This document shows, one piece after another, positions 17,645 to 26,060 of a stretch of 64,000 bases of DNA. The notes below the pieces were generated by a model. That model did no database searches and was not told the origin of the DNA. It worked only from the letters and a program-made list of their open reading frames with translations. Source of the DNA: Methanolobus mangrovi. Lineage in GTDB: Archaea > Halobacteriota > Methanosarcinia > Methanosarcinales > Methanosarcinaceae. Made by a program: the position numbers and the translations under genes. Position 1 is the first letter of the stretch, and each line of letters opens with the position of its first letter. The DNA lies in assembly GCF_031312535.1 (NCBI RefSeq), contig NZ_CP133594.1, positions 2,337,934-2,401,933 of the forward strand, given 5' to 3'.

Positions 17645-17912
17645 TTCAAAATCTCCTTAGAGCAACAAAATGATTAAACTTAAAGTACCGACGTCCGGTC
17701 TGCGAACGAAGGCAAAACCCACTGTATCAAATATTATCTTGGTTTGACTTAATATATCTTTCGAGCTTCATTATTATGTGCCTTTATTCATTTTAAAAAA
17801 AAGTTGTCAACCACCTTCTATTTAGAAAACTTTTTATTTGTAACAATACATTAGTCAGGTTATATTTTATATGTCATTTACTTTCAAAAATCACTTTTAT
17901 AGAGGTAGTTGA
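17645..17912. other. Divergent promoter region without a gene
   Basis: This 268-base AT-rich region separates the oxygen-defence operon from the inositol synthase gene and must hold both promoters. I see TATA-like tracts (for example ATTTTATATG near 17863-17872 for the plus side) but no convincing ORF, palindrome or repeat. Confidence 0.5.
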
Positions 17913-19016
17913 ATGGACAAAATCAAGATTGCAATTGCAGGTATTGGCAATTGTGCAAGCTCTCTTATCCAAGGCATTGAGTATTATAAAAACAAAGAAG
18001 AAAACAATGCTATAGGCCTTATGCACTGGGAAATTGGTGGCTACAGACCTTTTGATATTGAGGTAGTTGCTGCATTTGATATTGACGAAAGGAAAGTTGG
18101 TAAGGATGTAGCAGAGGCTATTTTTGCGCTACCAAACTGTACAGCAGTATTCTGCCCTGAGCTTCCAAAAACCGATGTAATTGTACAAATGGGACGTATT
18201 CTTGACGGTGTTTCCGAGCATATGGTAAATTACAGCGACAACAGGAGATTTATTCCCTCTACTGAAAAAGAAGCTGACAAAGAATCTGTGGTACAGCAAT
18301 TAAAAGATTCAGGTGCAGAAATATTGCTTAACTATCTTCCTGTAGGTTCAGAGGAAGCCACCAAATTCTATGCTGAATGTGCCCTTGAGGCAGGAGTTGC
18401 ATACATCAATAACATGCCTGTTTTCATCGTAAGCAATCCAGAATGGGCTGCAAAATTCGAGGAGAAAGGTATCCCGATCATAGGTGATGACATAAAGGCC
18501 CAGCTTGGTGCTACTATCACCCACAGGACCCTTGCAGACCTTTTCCACAAACGTGGTGTGAAGCTGGAGAGGACTTATCAACTTAATACCGGTGGTAACA
18601 CTGACTTCCTTAACATGCTTAACAGAAGCAGACTTGCTTCCAAGAAGGAATCTAAAACAGAGGCTGTCCAGTCTGTAGTTGGCCAGAGGATAGACGATGA
18701 TAATATTCATGTGGGTCCAAGTGACTACGTGCCATGGCAGAATGATAATAAGGTATGCTTCCTGAGGATGGAAGGTAAGCTCTTTGGTGATGTTCCAATG
18801 AATATCGAGCTTCGTCTCTCGGTAGAAGACTCCCCTAACTCTGCAGGTGTTGTCATTGACGCTATCAGGTGCTGTAAACTTGCTCTTGACAGGGGAATTG
18901 GCGGAATCCTATATTCTCCTTCCTCCTATTTCATGAAGCACCCTCCAAAACAGTTCACTGATGATGAAGCCCATGTGATGACAAGTGACTTCATCAAGGG
19001 AACCCGGGACAACTGA
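17913..19016 (+). CDS. ino1: Myo-inositol-1-phosphate synthase
   Basis: A 367-residue NAD-dependent enzyme that cyclises glucose 6-phosphate to inositol 1-phosphate, the precursor of archaeal inositol lipids and of the solute di-inositol phosphate. The N-terminal Rossmann motif IAIAGIGNCASSLIQGIEYY is characteristic of archaeal and actinobacterial Ino1. Further hallmarks are LLNYLPVGSEEATKFYAECA, GDDIKAQLGATITHRTLADLF, LNTGGNTDFLNML and RLSVEDSPNSAGVVIDAIRC. The start follows a GAGGTAG ribosome site. The DUF429-like gene follows after 22 bases. Confidence 0.95.
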   Translation: MDKIKIAIAGIGNCASSLIQGIEYYKNKEENNAIGLMHWEIGGYRPFDIEVVAAFDIDERKVGKDVAEAIFALPNCTAVFCPELPKTDVIVQMGRILDGVSEHMVNYSDNRRFIPSTEKEADKESVVQQLKDSGAEILLNYLPVGSEEATKFYAECALEAGVAYINNMPVFIVSNPEWAAKFEEKGIPIIGDDIKAQLGATITHRTLADLFHKRGVKLERTYQLNTGGNTDFLNMLNRSRLASKKESKTEAVQSVVGQRIDDDNIHVGPSDYVPWQNDNKVCFLRMEGKLFGDVPMNIELRLSVEDSPNSAGVVIDAIRCCKLALDRGIGGILYSPSSYFMKHPPKQFTDDEAHVMTSDFIKGTRDN

Positions 19017-19038
19017 CATTCTAATATTTCCGATATGT

Positions 19039-19866
19039 ATGTCGATACCTGAAGAGCGTCGCATCGTTTATGGTATCGACTTCAGTGCTGCAAAGGATGC
19101 CTGTAAGAAGATATGGGTCAGCAGTGGTAGACCTGTTGGTAATACTTATCATATAGATGAGTGTTACAGGCTTGCAGACATGCTCGCTCTCTCAGGTAAC
19201 TACCGTGTAGGGAGGGATGAATGCTTTGCTGCACTGAGATATCTCATCGTAAACAACGAAGATGCCGTAATTGGGATCGATCTCTCTTTTTCCCTGCCGG
19301 AAGCTCTCATAGAGGATGACTGGGAGGACTTTATTGGATCGTTCTCTTCAAAGTACCCTTCTGCTGAGCAGTTCCGCGGATCATGTCGTAGCTTGGCTGG
19401 CGGAAAGGAACTGAAACGTGCATCTGAGGTAAGGGCAAAAGTTCCCTTTTCAGTATATAATCTCAGGCTGTATCGCCAGACATATTTTGGTATAAGGGAC
19501 ATAATATCCCCTCTTGTAAGGGATGGTCTTGCATGTGTCCTTCCAATGCAGGAAGCAAAGAATGGAAAACCGTGGCTTATCGAGATATGTCCTGCCTGCA
19601 GGCTGAAAAAAGAGAACATGTATATCCCCTATAAGGGTAAGACTGGTGACAAACGTAGTGCCAGACTTCAAATTCTTGAATATTTCATGAATAAAGGTCT
19701 TGTAATCCCAGAGTCATTGCAGGAGCGAATCGTTGAGGATACTGAAGGTGATGCCCTTGACAGTATCCTTGCAACGTATTCAACTTTCAGGTCGCTTTCC
19801 AGACTGGATGGGATATCAAAAAGCTTAAAAGGAAACTATATGGTGGAAGGTTACACATTTTTCTGA
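19039..19866 (+). CDS. DUF429-like protein of unknown function
   Basis: A 275-residue protein beginning MSIPEERRIVYGIDFSAAKD, resembling DUF429 proteins, whose N-terminal GxDxS strand is of the RNase H-like fold. Other acidic stretches (IGIDLSFSLPEALIEDDWED) and a CPACRLKK cysteine pair are visible. ATG 19039 is chosen because it fits the start of similarity and leaves a 22-base gap after ino1; the frame is open further upstream. No role can be assigned, and the link to inositol synthesis rests on position only. Confidence 0.6.
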   Translation: MSIPEERRIVYGIDFSAAKDACKKIWVSSGRPVGNTYHIDECYRLADMLALSGNYRVGRDECFAALRYLIVNNEDAVIGIDLSFSLPEALIEDDWEDFIGSFSSKYPSAEQFRGSCRSLAGGKELKRASEVRAKVPFSVYNLRLYRQTYFGIRDIISPLVRDGLACVLPMQEAKNGKPWLIEICPACRLKKENMYIPYKGKTGDKRSARLQILEYFMNKGLVIPESLQERIVEDTEGDALDSILATYSTFRSLSRLDGISKSLKGNYMVEGYTFF

Positions 19867-19887
19867 AACATGGTGGTAATTAAAAGA

Positions 19888-21510
19888 TTATGTATCAAAT
19901 GCGCAGTTTGTGTCAACCCATTCCTTTGCCCTGTATATCTGTCTGAGCATTTCATCCATGTGTTCCTTTTCGACAAAAGGACTCATAGGATAGGATTTCA
20001 GTGCAACTATCGTCCTGCTCAGCCTCGTTGTCTTGTAGTTATCAGTATAAGAGATCATAGCAGTACCTTCATGTTGCGCTTTTTCTATCATGTACTGTGC
20101 TATTCTCTGATTGTATGAATTGACCTTATCTGTGAACTTCTCTTCGTTTTCATCACACATTTCTTTCAGGTACAAAGATTCCCCTACGGAATCGTATTTT
20201 GTATGTGGATAAATACGAAAATCAGTGACAAAGGCAGGATTGTGCCTGTTCAGCAGTTCGATGTCCTGACAATCATCCATCATCTCTCTCAGGTGGTTGG
20301 CAGCGGTAATCAGATGTATTATCAGGGTTTCGTATCCCTGCTTACCCAGAAGCATCATGTTTGCAAGTGCCTTTTGTGCATAATTTGGTCTGCTGCTTTC
20401 CAGTGTAAAGGTTCCGGGCTGGTAACCTTCTCCATGAAACAGGTATGGCATGTCCTTTTTTTGTTTCTGGAGAAGTGAAAGGTCCTTTCTATCTTTTATT
20501 ACAAAAGCACTGCATAGGTACGGTGCCCATCCTGTCTTATGGAAATCTATGCCAACAGAATCTGCATACTGCAGTTCACTTATTTTGGAAACTATCTCTT
20601 TGATCTCCTCCTGCAACAGGTGTGGCAGGTGATTGATACAGGTGTCTCCCCTGAATGTAAGATAAGGCCATCCTATGACTGCATCGGCATGTATGTGTAT
20701 CTGGTAATCAAGTTTTTTCTGGATTCTGTTGCGGACTTCCACTATCTTCTTCAGCGGGTCTATGCCAAAAGCATCTGTGGTTCCCATTGTGGCAAATATT
20801 GTTCCGATACGGGCACCATCATTGATTGTCTTTTCCATCTCCTCTTCAAGAAGGCGTACATCCATTACGTTGTCATACGAAGGTATCGTTTTTACGTTGT
20901 CCAGCCCTACTCCTGTCCATATGGCAGCAGATTTTATGCTGTAGTGGGATACCTCGGAGCAAAAGAAGTGAATCCTGTCCCTTATTCCAGTGTTCTTTGC
21001 ATTTGGGTCTGCTTTTTCAATGCCAATGCGTGCGCCATAGAGATTGCAGCCGGTTCCCCCAAAAGTAAAGATTCCGCCAGCTTTTGTCGTATCATAACCA
21101 ATAAGGTCAGCAAGCATGGCTATTGCCATTATCTCAGAACGTGCTGCACTCATCCCGTAGTCGTCACTGATGGAGTTCTCATTGTATCTTGCACCCAATG
21201 TTGCTGCAATTATTGAAAGTGTCGTGGTAGGCGGCACTACGTTTGGCTGCATAAGAGGATGGCTCCATAAATTTATACCTTCATAGAGTCCAGTAATAAA
21301 ATTCCCAACATCTGTTTCATTGCTCATCCTGTAAGGAAACTTTGTTTCCCTCATTAGCTTCTCATAGTCCAGAGGTTTTTTCTTCCCGATTACGGTACCG
21401 TTTTCCTTGTTGTCTATCTTTTCAAGGAGGTCGTTCAGCATCAGGACTATCCTGTCTTCGTCACCACTCGGTTTAGTAAAATAAGAGCGTACAAGCTCAA
21501 TATCTGTCAT
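19888..21510 (-). CDS. Group II PLP-dependent decarboxylase
   Basis: A 540-residue fold-type I PLP enzyme related to glutamate, tyrosine and 2,4-diaminobutyrate decarboxylases. The PLP lysine is in SVGIDFHKTGWAPYLCSAF and the Asp/Ala pair contacting the ring lies in IHIHADAVIGWPYL. Substrate-binding region HPLMQPNVVPPTTTLS and FTFGGTGCNLYGARIG are conserved family features. The product amine is unknown. It lies 37 bases downstream of afpA on the same strand and may be read from the cytochrome operon, though a functional connection is not apparent. It converges with the DUF429-like gene. Confidence 0.87.
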   Translation of the reverse strand: MTDIELVRSYFTKPSGDEDRIVLMLNDLLEKIDNKENGTVIGKKKPLDYEKLMRETKFPYRMSNETDVGNFITGLYEGINLWSHPLMQPNVVPPTTTLSIIAATLGARYNENSISDDYGMSAARSEIMAIAMLADLIGYDTTKAGGIFTFGGTGCNLYGARIGIEKADPNAKNTGIRDRIHFFCSEVSHYSIKSAAIWTGVGLDNVKTIPSYDNVMDVRLLEEEMEKTINDGARIGTIFATMGTTDAFGIDPLKKIVEVRNRIQKKLDYQIHIHADAVIGWPYLTFRGDTCINHLPHLLQEEIKEIVSKISELQYADSVGIDFHKTGWAPYLCSAFVIKDRKDLSLLQKQKKDMPYLFHGEGYQPGTFTLESSRPNYAQKALANMMLLGKQGYETLIIHLITAANHLREMMDDCQDIELLNRHNPAFVTDFRIYPHTKYDSVGESLYLKEMCDENEEKFTDKVNSYNQRIAQYMIEKAQHEGTAMISYTDNYKTTRLSRTIVALKSYPMSPFVEKEHMDEMLRQIYRAKEWVDTNCAFDT

Positions 21511-21547
21511 ATGATCTCCCCAAATCAGTTATACAGACTATTCTGAA

Positions 21548-22096
21548 TTATTTGTCGTTATTCAAACCCAGTATTTCATAGAGATCATCTGGTCTTTCCA
21601 GCACCGTTATATTCTCCATCTGCGCAAGTTTTTCAGTGTTCGTTACGTCAACCTCACGCATTTTCAGCTCCATTACTCTTCCTTCAGGAGATACTGTTTT
21701 CACAGTCCCTCTTTTTTGGTCAACAGGAAGGATGTAGATTGGGGTTTTGCCCTTGGCTGTCTGCGCAACGACGTTCGTGACAAGGGTGTCGGCAATACCG
21801 TATACTATCTTGGCCACTGTGTTTGATGTTGTAGGGGCAATGATAAGGGCATCGTAATATCCCACCTGCAAAGGACCGGCTATGAAGGGTGAATTCGGTC
21901 CTGCATCGGTCTTGAAATTAGGAAAATCCTTCTGGATATCATTCCACATACGATACCATTTCATGACGGTCTCACCTTCTTTTGATAAGAATACCATTAT
22001 CTCGATATCGCTCTTATTCTTGATATCGACCATTACGTCATACGTTTCTTTGATCAGATCTCCTGATCCGGTAATTCCCCATGCTATCCTCTTCAT
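21548..22096 (-). CDS. afpA: Archaeoflavoprotein AfpA
   Basis: A 182-residue FMN protein of the flavoprotein (Dfp/UbiX-like) superfamily, matching archaeoflavoprotein AfpA, which in Archaeoglobus accepts electrons from ferredoxin. Features are IAWGITGSGDLIKETYDVM at the N-terminus, ALIIAPTTSNTVAKIVYGIADTL carrying the conserved PxT/NT flavin region, and TPIYILPVDQKRGTV. It is the last clear redox gene of the cytochrome c operon, 40 bases after the FNR-type reductase. The electron acceptor is unknown. Confidence 0.85.
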   Translation of the reverse strand: MKRIAWGITGSGDLIKETYDVMVDIKNKSDIEIMVFLSKEGETVMKWYRMWNDIQKDFPNFKTDAGPNSPFIAGPLQVGYYDALIIAPTTSNTVAKIVYGIADTLVTNVVAQTAKGKTPIYILPVDQKRGTVKTVSPEGRVMELKMREVDVTNTEKLAQMENITVLERPDDLYEILGLNNDK

Positions 22097-22136
22097 GATA
22101 TTACTGCCTCCTCTCCTCTTATTCCTGTAAATTGCT

Positions 22137-22835
22137 TCAATATCCTATCAATGATTCCTTGTGTATCATGCTGTCAGGTACGTTCATATTGTGGAGCATT
22201 TCCATCATAGAATCTACCATCGGTGGCGGTCCGCATACATAGAAAACTCTCTCTGCGTAATCGGGTAGTTGTCTTATGATCATACTTTCACATATGCGTT
22301 CTCTGCATCCTGTCCAGCTTTCTGAAGCTCTTGTGAGCGTATTGAATACGGTAAGGTTCGGGTTTTGCTTTTTCATCTCTTCAAGCTCTTCCGTAAATAA
22401 CATGTCCTGCTCTGTTTTATCGCTGCAGATCAACATGATGTTCGTACTCAGCTTCATATCCGTGGAATACTTACAGATACTAATCATCGGAGTAATCCCT
22501 ATTCCACCGCTCAGGAGTGCTATTTTTTCGTATTCCCCTTCAAAGGTCATCTTTCCGAAGGGGCCTTTCATAAGTGCAGTATCTCCGACTTCCATGGAAT
22601 CCAGCATATTGGAATACTCATGTCCTGTAAGTTTCTTTGTAAATTCAATATGGTCTTTTTCCGTAGGGCTACTTGAAAGGGTGAACGCCTTACTCATCTT
22701 CTTTTCATTGGACTTGAGTGTCACTGTAATGTATTGTCCGGCTTTGAAATCAAAGCCATCCGGTCTTTTGAATCTGAAACTCTTTGCGTTGTACGTCCTT
22801 TTTATAATCTCGGTTACAGCTTCCTCAAATTCCAA
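22137..22835 (-). CDS. FNR-type FAD/NAD(P) oxidoreductase
   Basis: A 232-residue flavin reductase of the ferredoxin-NADP reductase superfamily. The FAD motif is SKAFTLSSSPTE (residues 50-61), the nicotinamide Rossmann motif is IALLSGGIGITPMIS, and FYVCGPPPMVDSMMEML closes the NAD(P) domain with its conserved Cys-Gly-Pro-Pro. There is no fused [2Fe-2S] domain, so it would pair with a separate iron-sulfur carrier. The Isf gene ends 10 bases upstream. It can connect NAD(P)H with ferredoxin, Isf or AfpA of the same operon. Confidence 0.88.
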   Translation of the reverse strand: MEFEEAVTEIIKRTYNAKSFRFKRPDGFDFKAGQYITVTLKSNEKKMSKAFTLSSSPTEKDHIEFTKKLTGHEYSNMLDSMEVGDTALMKGPFGKMTFEGEYEKIALLSGGIGITPMISICKYSTDMKLSTNIMLICSDKTEQDMLFTEELEEMKKQNPNLTVFNTLTRASESWTGCRERICESMIIRQLPDYAERVFYVCGPPPMVDSMMEMLHNMNVPDSMIHKESLIGY

Positions 22836-22845
22836 ACATGACCAC

Positions 22846-23466
22846 CTACTCTATCTTCTTCATCGCTATGGCTGTCTTGATCATCTTGTTCACGGTCCTG
22901 TGAAGGGTCCTTATACCCTCTGAATCCGCAGCAGCACCCTCGGCACCTTTATCCTGTGACCAGAATGCTCCTCCAAGGTTAGAGCCAAAAGAACCACCTG
23001 CAACGGGTATCATCTCGCTGATGATGTAGAAGTTATGGATAGTCTGCATGGCAGGTTCCTGTCCTCCGACTCTGTCCCCGCCAACTGCGGTTGCAGCTCC
23101 TACCTTGTTCATGAAGGCTTTCGGGTCACGGGCAACCACTGCGCGGCACCTGTCCATAATTGTCTTTGTCTGGGCACTTAATGTACCCTGATAAACAGGA
23201 GTGCCGATAATCCATGCATCTGCCCAGAGCATTTTGTCATAGAGCTCAACAAGGTCATCCTTATGTATGCATCCTTCTTTCTTGCGGACACAGTAATCAC
23301 AATGGATACAGAACTTCATGTTCTTTGCTCTTGAAGAGAAATATTCTACCTCTACGTTGTATTTCTCTTGCGCATACCTGAGAGCTTCATTGACAATGTA
23401 GTCTGTGGATCCTTTTCTGGGACTACCTGATATTCCAAGAAGTTTGATGCTGGTGTCATCGGACAT
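22846..23466 (-). CDS. isf: Iron-sulfur flavoprotein (Isf family)
   Basis: A 206-residue NAD(P)H-dependent FMN-reductase-fold protein with a compact [4Fe-4S] motif. The flavodoxin-like phosphate loop GISGSPRKGST is at residues 11-21 and the cluster ligands are C53-x2-C56-x2-C59-x6-C66, as in Methanosarcina Isf, which takes electrons from ferredoxin and can reduce O2 or peroxide. ATG 23466 is chosen because ACGGAG precedes it at proper distance; a TTG at 23490 would overlap the ferredoxin stop. Its place between ferredoxin and FNR fits an electron relay. Confidence 0.9.
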   Translation of the reverse strand: MSDDTSIKLLGISGSPRKGSTDYIVNEALRYAQEKYNVEVEYFSSRAKNMKFCIHCDYCVRKKEGCIHKDDLVELYDKMLWADAWIIGTPVYQGTLSAQTKTIMDRCRAVVARDPKAFMNKVGAATAVGGDRVGGQEPAMQTIHNFYIISEMIPVAGGSFGSNLGGAFWSQDKGAEGAAADSEGIRTLHRTVNKMIKTAIAMKKIE

Positions 23467-23486
23467 TATGGCACTCCGTATTGTTT

Positions 23487-23678
23487 TCAATCTAATGTTA
23501 TTGCTTCTGTAGGGCAGGCGTCAACACAGTTTCCGCATTCCACACAGTCATCTGGGCGTGCGATTACGGATTTAAGATCTCCGTTCTCGTCTGCTTCAAT
23601 ATCTATAACATCTGTTGGACATGATTCTGCGCATGCGCCAATTCCTTCACATTTATTCTTGTCTACTTTTGGTACCAT
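23487..23678 (-). CDS. Dicluster ferredoxin with one cluster cysteine replaced
   Basis: A 63-residue 2[4Fe-4S]-type ferredoxin. The second motif is canonical (C45-x2-C48-x2-C51-x3-C55-P). The first reads C10-EGIGA-C16-x3-C20-P, where Ile13 occupies the place of the second cysteine. Cluster I therefore has only three cysteines, as in proteins with a [3Fe-4S] or easily converted cluster. It starts 16 bases after the cytochrome gene with a GGAGG site (23685-23689). It probably exchanges electrons with Isf, FNR and possibly the cytochrome across a membrane partner. Confidence 0.9.
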   Translation of the reverse strand: MVPKVDKNKCEGIGACAESCPTDVIDIEADENGDLKSVIARPDDCVECGNCVDACPTEAITLD

Positions 23679-23694
23679 TTTTAATTTCCTCCGT

Positions 23695-25104
23695 TTATTT
23701 TCTGTAAAAGATATGCATAATCAGGACAAAGGCCATGGAAGCAGCAAAGATGCTGAATCCTGGTGTTGATTCCGTTCTCTCTTCAGGCGGTGTGGCTGGG
23801 TCGTATATGGTACTGGAGACCTGATTCATGTTTATTACAGGGACCTCATACATTTCCTCGCCAAAAAGGTGGTCAATGGTATACTGTGGTGCTGACCTGT
23901 AATTCAGGTTCGTTTGCACCGTAAGCGGATAAACGACATTACCCGGAAGGGTGAACGTGTGTTCTTCAGTTACGGTCTCTTTCGGACCGATCCTGTTATC
24001 CTCAAGCACCCTGTCGGCAAGCCAGAAACTATCAGTTGCGTTGCCTTCACTATCGCCGAGTATATTATTATAAATTAACTTTGCTCCATCTATGTTCCCG
24101 TAAATATCGAGAGTTCCAGCACTATATATCACATTGCCTGTGGCATCAGTTACGTTTACTTCAAGCCAGACCTGCCTGATTTCAGAAACGCCTGTCGGGA
24201 TATTGTGCCCCGCTCCTGAATTGGTGATAGTGGCTTTGATTGTAACTTTATCTCCAGCGGATGCTATCTCAGGGGTTGTTACTTCCATTGTTGTAGCTTT
24301 CTGAAGCCTTTCAACAGCCATATCTGCAATATTTTCAGCACCGAACATTACAGGGATGAATGCATTTCCACCAACAATATCATGTGAGGATATATGGTCC
24401 CTTTTAGGAGCACCCGATCCTGCACGTCCGGGGTTTGCCTCAAATTCTGTGATGCCTTCTGTCATATGACAATCCTGGCAGACAATATTGTCTTCTCCAT
24501 ACTGGCTTTCCTTCCAGCTTGAATATGTGTCATCTATAACAAGGCCGTTGACCGGGTGTATTACCTGATGGCACATGCCACAGTATTCGGATTGGGTATA
24601 AAGTTCGAGATATTCGGATTCATGATAGGCAGACTTTGAGTCGTCAAAAGGTCCCCATTTAGTATCTCCCGGGGTTACTGTGAATGGTGCATTGCCAGTT
24701 CCGTCACTTCCTGATACGACATGGCAAAAGTCACATTGTACTCCAAGCTTTGAGATGTCACTCATTTCAGAGCCGTCTATAGGGGGAATTTCGCCGGACA
24801 CGACTCCTATGGGCGTGTGGCAACGTGAGCAGAATTCATCTATCAGTCCGTCAGTGTCGTCACTTGCAACTTTTACCTCTTCCAGATAGAATGGATCAAG
24901 GTATGCATTGAAGTGCATGGTACCTTCCCAATCTGCATAAATGATTGCATGGCACTGCCTGCATCTGCTTTCATAAGTGAAATCATCAGCAGAATATTCT
25001 CCGAATTGTGTAGCCTCCGTTGCAACTGCAAAGCCGCTGAACAAAGATACTAAAACGATGGCTGCCATGAAAAACAGGCTGCTCCTTGCAAGTCTCCCCC
25101 TCAT
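23695..25104 (-). CDS. Secreted pentaheme c-type cytochrome with PGF-CTERM-like tail
   Basis: A 469-residue exported cytochrome. Residues 1-29 form a signal peptide (basic RGRLAR, then FFMAAIVLVSLFSGFAVA). Five CxxCH heme sites are seen at 48-52, 92-96, 124-128, 175-179 and 209-213; the first lies in CRQCHAIIYADWEGTMH, as in cytochrome c554-like domains. Residues about 260-430 form beta-rich domains without heme, including AGDKVTIKATITNSG. The C-terminus reads STPGFSIFAASMAFVLIMHI followed by FYRK, matching the PGF-CTERM archaeosortase signal. It leads an operon with ferredoxin, Isf, FNR and AfpA. It differs in heme number from the seven-heme MmcA of Methanosarcina. Confidence 0.9.
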   Translation of the reverse strand: MRGRLARSSLFFMAAIVLVSLFSGFAVATEATQFGEYSADDFTYESRCRQCHAIIYADWEGTMHFNAYLDPFYLEEVKVASDDTDGLIDEFCSRCHTPIGVVSGEIPPIDGSEMSDISKLGVQCDFCHVVSGSDGTGNAPFTVTPGDTKWGPFDDSKSAYHESEYLELYTQSEYCGMCHQVIHPVNGLVIDDTYSSWKESQYGEDNIVCQDCHMTEGITEFEANPGRAGSGAPKRDHISSHDIVGGNAFIPVMFGAENIADMAVERLQKATTMEVTTPEIASAGDKVTIKATITNSGAGHNIPTGVSEIRQVWLEVNVTDATGNVIYSAGTLDIYGNIDGAKLIYNNILGDSEGNATDSFWLADRVLEDNRIGPKETVTEEHTFTLPGNVVYPLTVQTNLNYRSAPQYTIDHLFGEEMYEVPVINMNQVSSTIYDPATPPEERTESTPGFSIFAASMAFVLIMHIFYRK

Positions 25105-25120
25105 CTCCTATCCTCACAAT

Positions 25121-25133
25121 AGTATAATATAAA
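25121..25133 (-). promoter_or_regulatory. TATA box for the cytochrome operon
   Basis: On the minus strand TTTATATTATACT is centred about 23 bases upstream of the cytochrome ATG at 25104. At the usual archaeal spacing, transcription would begin at or next to the ATG, giving a leaderless or nearly leaderless message; the AGGAG that touches the ATG is too close to act as a ribosome site. Confidence 0.5.
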
Positions 25134-25149
25134 CCAATTGAATTTGTTC

Positions 25150-25171
25150 AAAGGAGCCAGTTGGCTCCTTT
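25150..25171 (-). terminator. Hairpin between AhpD-like gene and cytochrome operon
   Basis: AAAGGAGCCA and TGGCTCCTTT form a 10-bp perfect inverted repeat with a two-base centre, 12 bases past the AhpD-like stop. It probably ends or limits transcription of the DUF2180-AhpD unit, so the cytochrome operon would depend on its own promoter at 25121-25133. Confidence 0.6.
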
Positions 25172-25182
25172 ATATAATACTC

Positions 25183-25557
25183 TTATTTGAGCAGTTTCAG
25201 TGCATCTCTGCATGCAGCAACCGCAGGAGCGCCGGATGTGATGAAGATGACATCCATTGTCTCCATGATCTCTTCTTTTGTTGCCCCGTTCTTCAGAGCA
25301 CTCTTTATTTGTGATGCAACACAACGTTCACACTGCTTTGATGCAACGACTGCAAGAGCCATCAGTATCTTTGTTTTAGCAGGCAGTGCTCCGTCACTGA
25401 GTATCTTGTTGTTGCACATGTTGTATTTATGCAGGAACTCCGGTTCAAGCTCTCCAAGTGTTTCCAGTATCTGTGGTGTGAATCCTAATTTTTCGGACAT
25501 ATCGTCAATGATCTCTCTGTGTCCGCCACATGCTTTTCCTTTATTATCTCCGCACAT
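25183..25557 (-). CDS. AhpD-like carboxymuconolactone decarboxylase family protein
   Basis: A 124-residue all-helical protein of the CMD/AhpD superfamily. The redox motif C-E-R-C lies in [20 protein letters not shown], the AhpD-type Cys-x2-Cys with a nearby conserved lysine-rich helix; such proteins act as thiol peroxidase partners or disulfide reductants. The N-terminus has an additional [15 protein letters not shown] helix and two further cysteines (C2, C10). It follows two DUF2180 genes and precedes the cytochrome operon. Confidence 0.88.
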   Translation of the reverse strand: MCGDNKGKACGGHREIIDDMSEKLGFTPQILETLGELEPEFLHKYNMCNNKILSDGALPAKTKILMALAVVASKQCERCVASQIKSALKNGATKEEIMETMDVIFITSGAPAVAACRDALKLLK

Positions 25558-25593
25558 AATGTATCCTCCCTGTTATTAATAAGTAAATTATAA

Positions 25594-25812
25594 TCAGTCA
25601 AATCCGTCTTCAATGGTCTGGCCAAAACAGTAGTGGCACAGAATCCTTGGCAATCCGTTTGGGAGCCTTTCAACATGGGGTGGCTGTCCTACTGATACAG
25701 GAAGTTCGAGTTCCTTAGTGTGATCAGTACAAAGTCCTTTTCCGCAAGCGATACAGACACATGTTGCTTCTGCGTCTTTTCCTTCTTCCATGCAGTCATA
25801 GCATTTCATCAT
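25594..25812 (-). CDS. DUF2180 cysteine-rich small protein (copy 2)
   Basis: A 72-residue protein of the archaeal DUF2180 family. It holds four Cys-x2-Cys-type pairs or mixed sites: CYDCMEEG, CVCIACGKGLCTDH and CHYCFG, consistent with two structural zinc sites of a treble-clef or B-box-like fold. It starts 8 bases after the neighbouring paralogue's stop. Function is unknown. Confidence 0.75.
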   Translation of the reverse strand: MMKCYDCMEEGKDAEATCVCIACGKGLCTDHTKELELPVSVGQPPHVERLPNGLPRILCHYCFGQTIEDGFD

Positions 25813-25820
25813 GATATCAC

Positions 25821-26060
25821 CTAATAGTTCTCCACCAGTGCTTTATGGCAAGGCATGCAGAGCACTTTTTTCCAGTGCTGGACATCCTTGTAATCGCAAG
25901 CTATTCCCATTCCACACTTAAGTTTGATGCTGTATTCACCTTCCCATACAGGTGTTTCTTCCCTGACCAGGTGTTCCTTGCAGACACCTCTCCCACAGAT
26001 TATGCAGATAGCCAGTGTATCGCTATCTTTACCATTTTTTGAACATTCATAGCATTTCAT
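25821..26060 (-). CDS. DUF2180 cysteine-rich small protein (copy 1)
   Basis: A 79-residue paralogue of the downstream DUF2180 protein, with CYECSKNG, CIICGRGVCKEH and a C-terminal CMPCHKAL pair, plus KCGMGIACDYKD in a longer middle loop. ATG 26060 is chosen because homology to the paralogue begins MKCY at this point; a TTG at 26078 would add six residues. Two zinc sites are likely. Tandem arrangement points to duplication. Confidence 0.72.
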   Translation of the reverse strand: MKCYECSKNGKDSDTLAICIICGRGVCKEHLVREETPVWEGEYSIKLKCGMGIACDYKDVQHWKKVLCMPCHKALVENY

